From assembly GCF_900188395.1 (NCBI RefSeq), contig NZ_FZOB01000002.1:155076-219075 (forward strand): DNA of 64,000 bases. Direction: 5' to 3'. The notes under the pieces were generated by a model. It had not been told where the DNA came from and made no database searches. It was given only the letters and a program-made list of their open reading frames with translations. The stretch is from Desulfurobacterium atlanticum. GTDB taxonomy: Bacteria; Aquificota; Aquificia; Desulfurobacteriales; Desulfurobacteriaceae. Below, one piece after another: positions 48,116 to 57,300 of this stretch (within the stretch, counting starts at the first letter, position 1; each line of letters starts with the position of its first letter). Made by a program: the position numbers and the translations under genes.

Positions 48116-50122
48116 TTACAGACTTACCACTAAAGCAATATGGTAAACAATAAAAGCAACAACCCATGCAACAGCAAGTTCTACAGCAACTACAAATAGA
48201 ACCCATTTTTTTGATCCGCTCTCCTGATAGATAGCGGAAATGGTGGCTATACACGGAATATAAAGGAGAACAAAAAATAGATAGGCAAGAGCTGCTTGAG
48301 GTGTAAAAACTGTCCTTAACACTTCAGGAAGGTGCTCAGCATTCCCATAAAGCGTTCCTAAAGTTCCGACAACAACTTCTTTAGCAACACCACCAAACAG
48401 CAAAGCAATAACAGGCTTCCAGTCAGTTATACCGATGGGTTTAAAAACAGGAAGTATCAACTTTCCAATCATTCCAGCTAAAGAATGCTCCCCGGCATAC
48501 TCCACACCAAACGGAAAACTGGCAAGAACCCAGATAATAACAGAAGCTAAAAATATAACTGTTCCTGCTTTTTCTATAAAATCCTTAACCTCTATAAATG
48601 TTTGATTTAAAACCATTTTCAAAGAAGGAACTTTATAAGCAGGTAGTTCAATAAAAAACTCTTCCTCTCCACTACTCTTTAAAAACAGTGATAACAACTT
48701 AGAAAAAATAAGAGCTATAAAAATTCCCGTTCCATACAAAGAGAGTACTATCAACGTTCTGCTACTTTCAAAAAAAGCGGCTATAAAAACGGTATATACA
48801 GCAAGTCTTGCACTGCAGGAAATCCACGGAATCACAAGCATCGTTATAAGCTTTTGAATCGGTGAACGCATAGCTCTTGTAGAGTAAACGGCAGGCACAT
48901 TACACCCAAAACCGAGAATAAGAGGAATAACAGAAGCTCCAGAAAGCCCAAAAATTCTCATAAAATTATCCCAAAGGGCGGCTGCTCTTGCCATATACCC
49001 TGAATCTTCTAAAATGGAAAGAAGCGTATAAAGAACGAAAAGTATGGGAAGAAAAGACAGAACAGAACCTACTCCTGCAAAAACACCCCTGTCTATAAAG
49101 GACTTCAAAATCTCAGGAAAAGGTAGCTTATAGAGAAATGAAGGTAAAATATCCCCAAAAAATTTCCCAATAATCTCCACAAAAGGTTCACTTAACATGA
49201 AAGTCAATTTAAAAACAGCCGCCATAATAGCAAAGAAAACAGGAATTCCTGTTAAAGGAGTAGTAATAACACGGTCTATCCTATCCCTTAAACATTCTTT
49301 CTCACACTTTTTTTCCGCTTCAACAACTTCCTTAGCTATTTCAGAAGCGATAATAAACCTTTCTCTAACAATAATAGCACCTATATCTTCTCCCTTTCTC
49401 TCTTTGACCTCTTTCCTTATCCTTTCAAGAACAGATTTTAACTTTTCACCTGAAGAAGAACTTAAAACTTTTTCAATAATTTCCTTATCACCCTCAAGTA
49501 TTTTTATTGCATACCACCTAACTTTTTGAGGCTCAAACAAACTTTTAATAACAGATGAAACTTCAAGAATTGCTGCTTCAACAATTTCAGAATAAACAGG
49601 TTGGAAAACTTTTCCCTTTATTCCTTCAAGAGCAACTAAAACCATTTTCTCTTTTAGCTCACTCAATCCTGCACCTGTATAAGCACTCACAGGAACAACG
49701 GGTAAATTCAAAATCTTAGATAACTTTTCAAAATTTATATTAAAATCTTCAACATCATCAACTTTGTTCAATGCAAGAATTGGTTTCACACCCATTTCAA
49801 GAAGCTCAAGAGTAAGATAAAGATTTCTTCCTAACGTGGTTACATCAACAACATTTAAAACGGTATCATACTTTTCATTCAGTAGAAAATTACGAGTTAC
49901 CCTTTCTTCAATGGTGTAAGAAGTCAAACTATAAACACCGGGAAGGTCTATCAACTTTATTTTAAAGCCCCTAAAGGAGAAAAAACCCTCCTTTTTTTCA
50001 ACCGTTACACCGGGCCAGTTTCCAACTTTAGCTTTTGTTCCAGCAAGGGCATTCATTATTGCCGTTTTTCCAACGTTTGGATTACCAACTAAAGCAACAA
50101 CTATCTCCTCTTTCAACTTCAC
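48116..50122 (-). CDS. feoB: Ferrous iron transporter FeoB
   Basis: FeoB imports Fe2+ across the inner membrane. The N-terminal G domain has G1 GNPNVGKTA, GNWPGVTVEKK (G2), DLPG (G3) and LNKVDD (G4), followed by the GDI helical region. The membrane part includes the two Gate motifs with cysteines (GFGCNVPAVYSTRAM and LYIPCIATISAIYQE). At 668 residues it is of usual size. The GTG start overlaps the feoA stop (GTGA), so the two are coupled. No feoC was found. Confidence 0.95.
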   Translation of the reverse strand: MKLKEEIVVALVGNPNVGKTAIMNALAGTKAKVGNWPGVTVEKKEGFFSFRGFKIKLIDLPGVYSLTSYTIEERVTRNFLLNEKYDTVLNVVDVTTLGRNLYLTLELLEMGVKPILALNKVDDVEDFNINFEKLSKILNLPVVPVSAYTGAGLSELKEKMVLVALEGIKGKVFQPVYSEIVEAAILEVSSVIKSLFEPQKVRWYAIKILEGDKEIIEKVLSSSSGEKLKSVLERIRKEVKERKGEDIGAIIVRERFIIASEIAKEVVEAEKKCEKECLRDRIDRVITTPLTGIPVFFAIMAAVFKLTFMLSEPFVEIIGKFFGDILPSFLYKLPFPEILKSFIDRGVFAGVGSVLSFLPILFVLYTLLSILEDSGYMARAAALWDNFMRIFGLSGASVIPLILGFGCNVPAVYSTRAMRSPIQKLITMLVIPWISCSARLAVYTVFIAAFFESSRTLIVLSLYGTGIFIALIFSKLLSLFLKSSGEEEFFIELPAYKVPSLKMVLNQTFIEVKDFIEKAGTVIFLASVIIWVLASFPFGVEYAGEHSLAGMIGKLILPVFKPIGITDWKPVIALLFGGVAKEVVVGTLGTLYGNAEHLPEVLRTVFTPQAALAYLFFVLLYIPCIATISAIYQESGSKKWVLFVVAVELAVAWVVAFIVYHIALVVSL

Positions 50123-50334
50123 CTCACAATAACTCTTCTTGCCATACCTTTGCCAAGAGCAAACCTGCTCCCTGCAATCTCCACAATAACAGGGCCTGGT
50201 GCTGTTTTAATCACCCTTACCTTTGTTCCTGGAAAAAGACCAACCGATGCCATGCGGTTACAAAAACAGGGAGAACCTTTTATTTCAACAACTTCAACCT
50301 TTTCTCCTTCCTTAACGTCAAGCAACGTTCTCAT
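50119..50334 (-). CDS. feoA: Ferrous iron transport protein FeoA
   Basis: A 71-residue SH3-like cytosolic protein that supports FeoB. CNRMASVGLFPGTKVRVIKTAPGP and a closing FALGKGMARRVIV match the family. I chose the ATG at 50334, which has AGGTGA upstream; the frame is open 19 codons further, but the promoter lies there. It is followed directly by feoB. Confidence 0.92.
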   Translation of the reverse strand: MRTLLDVKEGEKVEVVEIKGSPCFCNRMASVGLFPGTKVRVIKTAPGPVIVEIAGSRFALGKGMARRVIVR

Positions 50335-50363
50335 AACTTCACCTTTAACTCTTTGATTGTTAG

Positions 50364-50391
50364 AATATATTAACTTTTTGAAAAACGTCAA
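50364..50391 (-). promoter_or_regulatory. Promoter of feoAB
   Basis: Minus-strand TTGACG (50386-50391) and TATATT (50364-50369) are 16 bp apart, 30 bp before the feoA ATG. I did not find a clear Fur-type inverted repeat over it. Confidence 0.6.
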
Positions 50392-50462
50392 GAAAGCAAA
50401 GGATTAAAAACTTTTTTCAAATATTAACGCTTTTCAAAATGGTGAAACTTAAAAACTAAATG

Positions 50463-50468
50463 TATAAT
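50463..50468 (+). promoter_or_regulatory. Candidate -10 box of the prmC-murA-mscS run
   Basis: A perfect TATAAT ends only 7 bp before the ATG at 50476, with a poor -35. If used, the message would start at or beside that ATG, so either prmC is leaderless or it starts at the ATG at 50491. Confidence 0.4.
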
Positions 50469-50475
50469 TCCTCTT

Positions 50476-51324
50476 ATGAAATGGACTGTTATGAAACTTA
50501 TCAAACGAGCGACAGAAATTCTATCTGAAAAAGGAATAGAAACACCACGTCTTGATGCTGAACTTCTAATGTGTCATACGTTAGGTTGGGAAAATAGAGT
50601 TAAGCTTTATACAAAATATGACAGACCTTTATCATCTGATGAAGTTGAAACTTATCGCCAACTTATAAAGCAGCGAGTCAAAGGTGAACCTGTAGCATAT
50701 ATAACCGGAAGAAAAGAATTTTTTGGATTCCAGTTTAAATTAACAAAAGACGTTTTAATACCGCGTCCTGAAACTGAATTATTGGTTGAACAAACTCTTG
50801 AAATAGCAAAGAATATATCAGAAACTCCTATAAAAATTGCAGACATCGGCACAGGAAGTGGATGCATAATAATTACACTTGCAAAACTGCTAACAAAAAA
50901 AGCTGAATTTTTTGCAACAGATATATCAGAAAAAGCTTTAGATATAGCAAAGGAAAATGCAAAAATTCACAATGTAAATGTGCATTTTTTTAAAACAGAT
51001 ATACTGGAAAATCTAAATGAAAACTTCACAATAGTTGTATCAAATCCCCCGTATATCTCTTTCAAAGACAAAAGAGTTGAAAAAAGTGTTACAAAATATG
51101 AACCACACTGCGCTTTATTTGGAGGAGAGAAAGGCACAGAAATAATAGAAAAACTAACAAAACAAGCATACAGCAAACTTAAAAAAGGCGGTTATCTTTT
51201 AGTAGAATTTGGAGAAGGACAGGCAGGAGAAGTTAAGAAAATTTTTGAAGCTTCAGGTTTTAAAAATATACAAGTGCTTAAGGATCTGGCAGGAAAAGAA
51301 CGAATAATCTTAGGAGAAAAGTAA
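50476..51324 (+). CDS. prmC: Release factor glutamine methyltransferase PrmC
   Basis: PrmC methylates the Gln of the GGQ motif in release factors 1 and 2. The N-terminal helical domain (TPRLDAELLMCHTLG; GEPVAYITGRKEFFG) and DVLIPRPETELLVEQ lead to the SAM loop IADIGTGSGCIIITLA and the catalytic NPPYIS. At 282 residues it is typical. Neither start (50476 or 50491, five codons apart) has a good SD; the shorter form fits the family well too. Its TAA overlaps the murA ATG (TAATG). Confidence 0.94.
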   Translation: MKWTVMKLIKRATEILSEKGIETPRLDAELLMCHTLGWENRVKLYTKYDRPLSSDEVETYRQLIKQRVKGEPVAYITGRKEFFGFQFKLTKDVLIPRPETELLVEQTLEIAKNISETPIKIADIGTGSGCIIITLAKLLTKKAEFFATDISEKALDIAKENAKIHNVNVHFFKTDILENLNENFTIVVSNPPYISFKDKRVEKSVTKYEPHCALFGGEKGTEIIEKLTKQAYSKLKKGGYLLVEFGEGQAGEVKKIFEASGFKNIQVLKDLAGKERIILGEK

Positions 51325-52592
51325 TGTATAAGTTCATAATAAAGGGTGGAAAAGAGCTAAAGGGAACTGTAAAAATCTCAGGTTCAAAAAATGCAAGCCT
51401 TCCAATCATTTTTGCAGCAATACTTACAAAAGAAGCTCAGATTGAAAATGTTCCCAATTTAAGAGATACAAGAACAGCCGTTGCACTTTTAAAAGATATG
51501 GGATTTGAAACCTGCTTTGAAAAGAATACTCTTTTTGTGAGAGAAAAAGAAAAAATTAAAACAGAAGCAGATTATGAACTTGTAAGAACTATGAGAGCCT
51601 CTATTCTTTCTCTTGGTCCCCTTCTTGCAAAATATGGAAAAGCAAAAGTATCTTTGCCTGGTGGCTGTGCAATAGGTGCAAGACCTATAAATTTTCACCT
51701 TAAAGCTCTTTCTAAACTTGGAGCAGAAATATCTATAGACCATGGATATATAAATGCAACTGTTAAAGGTAGATTAAAAGGAGCAGAAATTGTATTTGAT
51801 AAACCAACAGTTGGCGGCACCGAAAACCTACTAATGGCAGCTGTGCTTGCCAAAGGAAAAACAGTAATAAAAAATGCTGCAAAAGAACCTGAAATAGTTG
51901 ACCTTGCTAATGCTCTCAAGAAAGCTGGAGCTATAATTGAAGGAGAAGGCACTGACACCATAGAAATTACAGGTGTGGAAGAACTCTCAAAAATAGACTA
52001 TACAGTAATGCCTGATAGAATTGAAGCTGGAACATTTATCTCTTTCATCGCTACAGCTGGAGGAGAAATCACAATTGAAGACTGTCCATATGACACAATA
52101 GAAGCAGTCGTTCAAAAATTTAAAGAAGCAGGGCTTACAATAGAAAAACTAAACAATGTAACAATAAAAATAAAGAAAGAAGGAAAACTTAAAGCTACAG
52201 ACATCACAACACAGGTTTATCCCGGATTCCCTACGGATATGCAGGCACAGTTTATGGCAGCAATGTGCCTTGCAGAAGGAGTTTCAATTATAAAAGAAAC
52301 AATCTTTGAAAATAGATTCCAGCATGTGCTTGAACTACTAAGACTTGGAGCTAACATTACAATAGATGGAAATACAGCTATAGTTAAAGGAGTAGAGAAA
52401 CTTATAGGTGCAAAAGTTATGGCGACAGACCTAAGGGCCAGTGCATCCCTTGTTGCTGCAGGACTTGCAGCTGAAAACACTACAGAAATCTACAGAATCT
52501 ATCACCTTGAGAGAGGCTACGAAAATCTTGAAAAAAAACTTCAATCCCTTGGAGCATACATAGAGAAGGTAAAAGCAGAAAAGCCTTTCTAA
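51324..52592 (+). CDS. murA: UDP-N-acetylglucosamine 1-carboxyvinyltransferase
   Basis: MurA starts peptidoglycan synthesis by adding enolpyruvate to UDP-GlcNAc. [17 protein letters not shown] holds the catalytic Lys; the active-site Cys is in [19 protein letters not shown], so fosfomycin sensitivity is expected by family knowledge. [33 protein letters not shown] and DLRASASLV are also present in 422 residues. It is translationally coupled to prmC upstream. Confidence 0.96.
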   Translation: MYKFIIKGGKELKGTVKISGSKNASLPIIFAAILTKEAQIENVPNLRDTRTAVALLKDMGFETCFEKNTLFVREKEKIKTEADYELVRTMRASILSLGPLLAKYGKAKVSLPGGCAIGARPINFHLKALSKLGAEISIDHGYINATVKGRLKGAEIVFDKPTVGGTENLLMAAVLAKGKTVIKNAAKEPEIVDLANALKKAGAIIEGEGTDTIEITGVEELSKIDYTVMPDRIEAGTFISFIATAGGEITIEDCPYDTIEAVVQKFKEAGLTIEKLNNVTIKIKKEGKLKATDITTQVYPGFPTDMQAQFMAAMCLAEGVSIIKETIFENRFQHVLELLRLGANITIDGNTAIVKGVEKLIGAKVMATDLRASASLVAAGLAAENTTEIYRIYHLERGYENLEKKLQSLGAYIEKVKAEKPF

Positions 52593-52605
52593 ACAGGGAG
52601 AAGTG

Positions 52606-54273
52606 ATGTTTATTTTCCATACAAAAGTGGCAAGCACAGAAATATATCTTGCATCCTTAACAGTTTTTATCCTGATAACAATTCAAATAATAAAAGTTAT
52701 CATTCAACGAAAACTACAAAATAAATTCCTTAAAGCTTTAATTGAAAGTTTAAGCGGTATCTTATTTTTTATAGCAGGATTTTCTATCTCTAAACTTGTT
52801 CCATCTCCACTTCTAAAGTTTGTATTTGAAGATTTTTCAATTTTAATAGGCTCTGTATATCTTACCCGGGCACTCTATATAGCAGAAGAAGCAGCAACCC
52901 TACCCAGATTTATAACATTTTTCTTTCTCACACTTGCATTTATTACATCAGTATTTACACACTTCAATTTCTTTAATTTAGATGTTAAGATTCTTCTTTT
53001 TCTACGAAAATTATTCATAATTCTTGCATTTATACCTCTAATTACATCTTTAACATCTCTTCTTAAAGAAAGTATCAGGAACATTGTTTCTATTTCTCTG
53101 TTTATATCCTACTTAACTTTTTCAATACTGTGGCTATCTGGTCTAATAACTTTTGATACAAAAGCCATTGTAGGAATAGGTGTAATCGCTGTAATAAGTT
53201 TATTTTACAGCTGGGTTATTACACGAGGAACAGAGTTTATTAAAAATTTTATTGATAAAGAATTTGTGAGAAAAAGAGACATTGTTGTTTTAATAAAAAA
53301 TCTCAAACTTCTAATTACCCTTATTTTTATCTTTTTCCTGAAAATTTCCCTGGAATACTTTTTCAATCTTGATAATCTTTTCTACATTTTAAAACAAACC
53401 TATTTTATTAAAACGGAACTGTTGAAAATAAGCTTCTACAATATCATCATTTCCATCTATTATGGATTTTTCCTGACATCTTTGCTCAATGTAGTAAGAA
53501 AAGGAATAAAACTTTACTTCCCAAAACACAGGCGCACAATAGAAGGCGGATCGGCAGAAGCACTCATATTTAACATAGGAATTCTCTTTGTTTTCATGGT
53601 GGTTCTATCTTCTCTTGGTATAACATGGAAAGTATTGCTTCCCATAGCAGGAACTCTCGGAGTTGGTATAGGTTTCGGACTTCAAACCATAATGAACAAT
53701 TACATGAGCGGATTTATTTTACTTTTTAGTAAAAAACTGAAAATAGGAGATATCGTTGAACTTCCTCTTTCTGTTCCAACTTTGGGAAATGAAGAGAAAA
53801 ATGTTTTTGGGAAAATTGAAGATATTGGCATTCTTGCAACTTTAATAAGAACAAATGATGGAGTTGAGATAGCCATACCAAACTCAAATTTTATATCTTC
53901 TCCTATAGTGAACTTCTCTCATCACGATCCGTTTGTAAGACTAAGAATTCCTGTAGGTGTATCTTACTCTTCAGACCCTGAAACAGTAAGAAAGGTTCTA
54001 ACAAAAGTTCTTGAAAACATGCCCGGTGTCTTAAAAACTCCCAGGCCTAAAGTCTGGTTCTGGGAATTCGGTGAAAGCGCCCTTATATTCATTGCATCTT
54101 TCTGGATAGATATAAGAAAAGAAATAAAAATAGAAGAAATAAGAAGCAGATTTTACTACACCGCCTGGAGAGAGCTTAAAAAAGCTGGAGTAGAAATACC
54201 ATTTCCTCAGCATGACTTATGGTTTAAAAATACTTTAAAAGTAGAAATTGATAGTAGGAAGAATCCTGAATAA
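52606..54273 (+). CDS. MscS-family mechanosensitive channel
   Basis: An inner-membrane tension-gated channel. About eight hydrophobic segments precede the pore and the MscS core: LPIAGTLGVGIGFGLQTIMNN is the pore-lining helix, then SGFILLFSKKLKIGDIVEL and a beta domain (FGKIEDIGILATLIRTNDG VEIAIPNSNF) and the alpha-beta tail ending in FPQHDLWFK. At 555 residues it is longer than MscS, like the medium-size YbdG/YnaI types. The ATG at 52606 is 5 nt after AGGGAG; the overlapping GTG at 52603 is less likely. The CRISPR array begins 65 bp after its stop. Confidence 0.9.
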   Translation: MFIFHTKVASTEIYLASLTVFILITIQIIKVIIQRKLQNKFLKALIESLSGILFFIAGFSISKLVPSPLLKFVFEDFSILIGSVYLTRALYIAEEAATLPRFITFFFLTLAFITSVFTHFNFFNLDVKILLFLRKLFIILAFIPLITSLTSLLKESIRNIVSISLFISYLTFSILWLSGLITFDTKAIVGIGVIAVISLFYSWVITRGTEFIKNFIDKEFVRKRDIVVLIKNLKLLITLIFIFFLKISLEYFFNLDNLFYILKQTYFIKTELLKISFYNIIISIYYGFFLTSLLNVVRKGIKLYFPKHRRTIEGGSAEALIFNIGILFVFMVVLSSLGITWKVLLPIAGTLGVGIGFGLQTIMNNYMSGFILLFSKKLKIGDIVELPLSVPTLGNEEKNVFGKIEDIGILATLIRTNDGVEIAIPNSNFISSPIVNFSHHDPFVRLRIPVGVSYSSDPETVRKVLTKVLENMPGVLKTPRPKVWFWEFGESALIFIASFWIDIRKEIKIEEIRSRFYYTAWRELKKAGVEIPFPQHDLWFKNTLKVEIDSRKNPE

Positions 54274-54338
54274 TTCACTATAAATGCTTTAAAGTAGGAG
54301 CAGATAAAACCTAAATCAATAAAACAGCAATCATAACT

Positions 54339-54368
54339 CTTATCTTATTTCTGAGGTACGCTTAAAAC
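54339..54368 (-). repeat. Degenerate terminal CRISPR repeat (trailer end)
   Basis: Only the right 16 bp (GAGGTACGCTTAAAAC) match the repeat; the left 14 bp have largely drifted. On the minus strand the lost part is the 3' half, as expected for the leader-distal last repeat. Confidence 0.85.
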
Positions 54369-57300
54369 CTTTGGGAAAAACGACCTCTTTTACTACCTCT
54401 GGAACAGTTTCAATTCCTTAGAGGTACGCTTAAAACTACAGAACAGGCAGAAACCTATGCTGGAATTTACCGGTTTCAATTCCTTAGAGGTACGCTTAAA
54501 ACCCAGGATATGGAAGAACTCAAAAGACGGTATCCTGATCTGTTTCAATTCCTTAGAGGTACGCTTAAAACAAAACTCATTTTGAATATCTATCATTATT
54601 ATTAGATAGGTTTCAATTCCTTAGAGGTACGCTTAAAACCACCTTTAGCTTCAATGAAACCTTTCTGCTTTAGATAGTTTCAATTCCTTAGAGGTACGCT
54701 TAAAACTTTCCGGCAAAAGAGGAATCCCAGATAGAATCCCTGTTTCAATTCCTTAGAGGTACGCTTAAAACTTTAGAAAATAATGAGATTCTTTTTGTTG
54801 ATTATTCGTTTCAATTCCTTAGAGGTACGCTTAAAACAAGGGAAAGGATTTTCATTTCCTCTGACTTCTATTGTGTGTTTCAATTCCTTAGAGGTACGCT
54901 TAAAACAAGCAGTAAAAACTAAATCATACCTTAAAGAGATAGCTGTTTCAATTCCTTAGAGGTACGCTTAAAACTCGTAAAATCTTTCTAGAAGTTGGTT
55001 TCTTTTATGGGTTTCAATTCCTTAGAGGTACGCTTAAAACAATCGGTGCTGAAAATGTCGGTCAAGTAGTTTCCAAATTGTTTCAATTCCTTAGAGGTAC
55101 GCTTAAAACTGATGGATTTAGAGAAGTATTATATGTTTGATCCTAGTTTCAATTCCTTAGAGGTACGCTTAAAACTTTAGATACAATAGAAGAAGATTTA
55201 GCAAGTCAGTTGTTTCAATTCCTTAGAGGTACGCTTAAAACCTCATCTCTCTTTCCTCCTTCTCTTTTGTTTTGGTAAGTTTCAATTCCTTAGAGGTACG
55301 CTTAAAACTTGGTGAGGAATATAAGAATATTATAATTGAAGAGTTTCAATTCCTTAGAGGTACGCTTAAAACGCGGTGTTTGACCTTATTAAGAATGCTT
55401 ATTCCATCAATAGTTTCAATTCCTTAGAGGTACGCTTAAAACAAGATGAAAAAGATAGCAAAAATCGGGAAAGCAACTTAGTTTCAATTCCTTAGAGGTA
55501 CGCTTAAAACTATATCATAACCTTACCAACAACAAAAAATCCAAATAGTTTCAATTCCTTAGAGGTACGCTTAAAACCATATATATACCTTCTGTAGGTA
55601 TGAATGAGCTTACTAGTTTCAATTCCTTAGAGGTACGCTTAAAACGATAATTCAAGTATAAAAGCAACTTTTTTTAGATCAAGTTTCAATTCCTTAGAGG
55701 TACGCTTAAAACGATAATTCAAGTATAAAAGCAACTTTTTTTAGATCAAGTTTCAATTCCTTAGAGGTACGCTTAAAACGATAATTCAAGTATAAAAGCA
55801 ACTTTTTTTAGATCAAGTTTCAATTCCTTAGAGGTACGCTTAAAACGATAATTCAAGTATAAAAGCAACTTTTTTTAGATCAAGTTTCAATTCCTTAGAG
55901 GTACGCTTAAAACAAGAATGTGAAGTGTGGCAAAACATGTAATTATTGTAGTTTCAATTCCTTAGAGGTACGCTTAAAACTTTTTTTACACTTTATTGCT
56001 GATATAACAGGTTAAATAGTTTCAATTCCTTAGAGGTACGCTTAAAACTCGAAAGAATTATCAACACAGATTTACTACGTGTTGAGTTTCAATTCCTTAG
56101 AGGTACGCTTAAAACACAAATAACTCAATAGGTTCATATGTACTATCTTTAGTTTCAATTCCTTAGAGGTACGCTTAAAACAAGAAAACCGAGAAAAAGG
56201 AGGTATAAAATGAAAGGTTTCAATTCCTTAGAGGTACGCTTAAAACATTGATTAAGCATAAATCTGTAATTATACAATTGTGGTTTCAATTCCTTAGAGG
56301 TACGCTTAAAACAAATCCAGTAGCTTTGTCTATAATATGCGCCGTATTATGTTTCAATTCCTTAGAGGTACGCTTAAAACAGATACAAATGGAAATCCTA
56401 CAGTTTATAAATTTCCTAAGTGTTTCAATTCCTTAGAGGTACGCTTAAAACCCTTTGTGATCATTTCCAACCTCCTTTTTTGTTTTGTTAAGTTTCAATT
56501 CCTTAGAGGTACGCTTAAAACTTATGGTAGAATGAAGAAAACCGAGAAAAAGGAGGTGTTTCAATTCCTTAGAGGTACGCTTAAAACTAGGGAAAGCAAC
56601 TTATAGAAGGTTAATCTCACGGTGTTTCAATTCCTTAGAGGTACGCTTAAAACTTAACATCTTTACAGAAAAAGTTGAAAGTCTCGTTGTGTTTCAATTC
56701 CTTAGAGGTACGCTTAAAACACGGGATAAGATACACTCAACTTGGTTATGCTGGTGGCAGTTTCAATTCCTTAGAGGTACGCTTAAAACCAGATGTCTGT
56801 TGGGAATGTTTGTTTCCTATAAAGAGTTTCAATTCCTTAGAGGTACGCTTAAAACCCAGGCGGCAAGTGCATTTTCGGTGCTGTCAAGCTCTACGTTTCA
56901 ATTCCTTAGAGGTACGCTTAAAACACAAAACCTGTATTAGATTTTGTATTCAATATAAAAGAGTTTCAATTCCTTAGAGGTACGCTTAAAACAAATAGTT
57001 TAGAACATGTTTTATCAAACACAAAAAGTTTCAATTCCTTAGAGGTACGCTTAAAACAAATAGTTTAGAACATGTTTTATCAAACACAAAAAGTTTCAAT
57101 TCCTTAGAGGTACGCTTAAAACTGTTCCTATAAATAGCTCTTTTCCACTTACAGGATGTCGTTTCAATTCCTTAGAGGTACGCTTAAAACATGTTTCGGG
57201 TATATATTATTGTATGAAAAAAACTGTTTCAATTCCTTAGAGGTACGCTTAAAACAATAATGGAAGATAGGGATTTAGCGTCGCCGTCATAGTTTCAATT

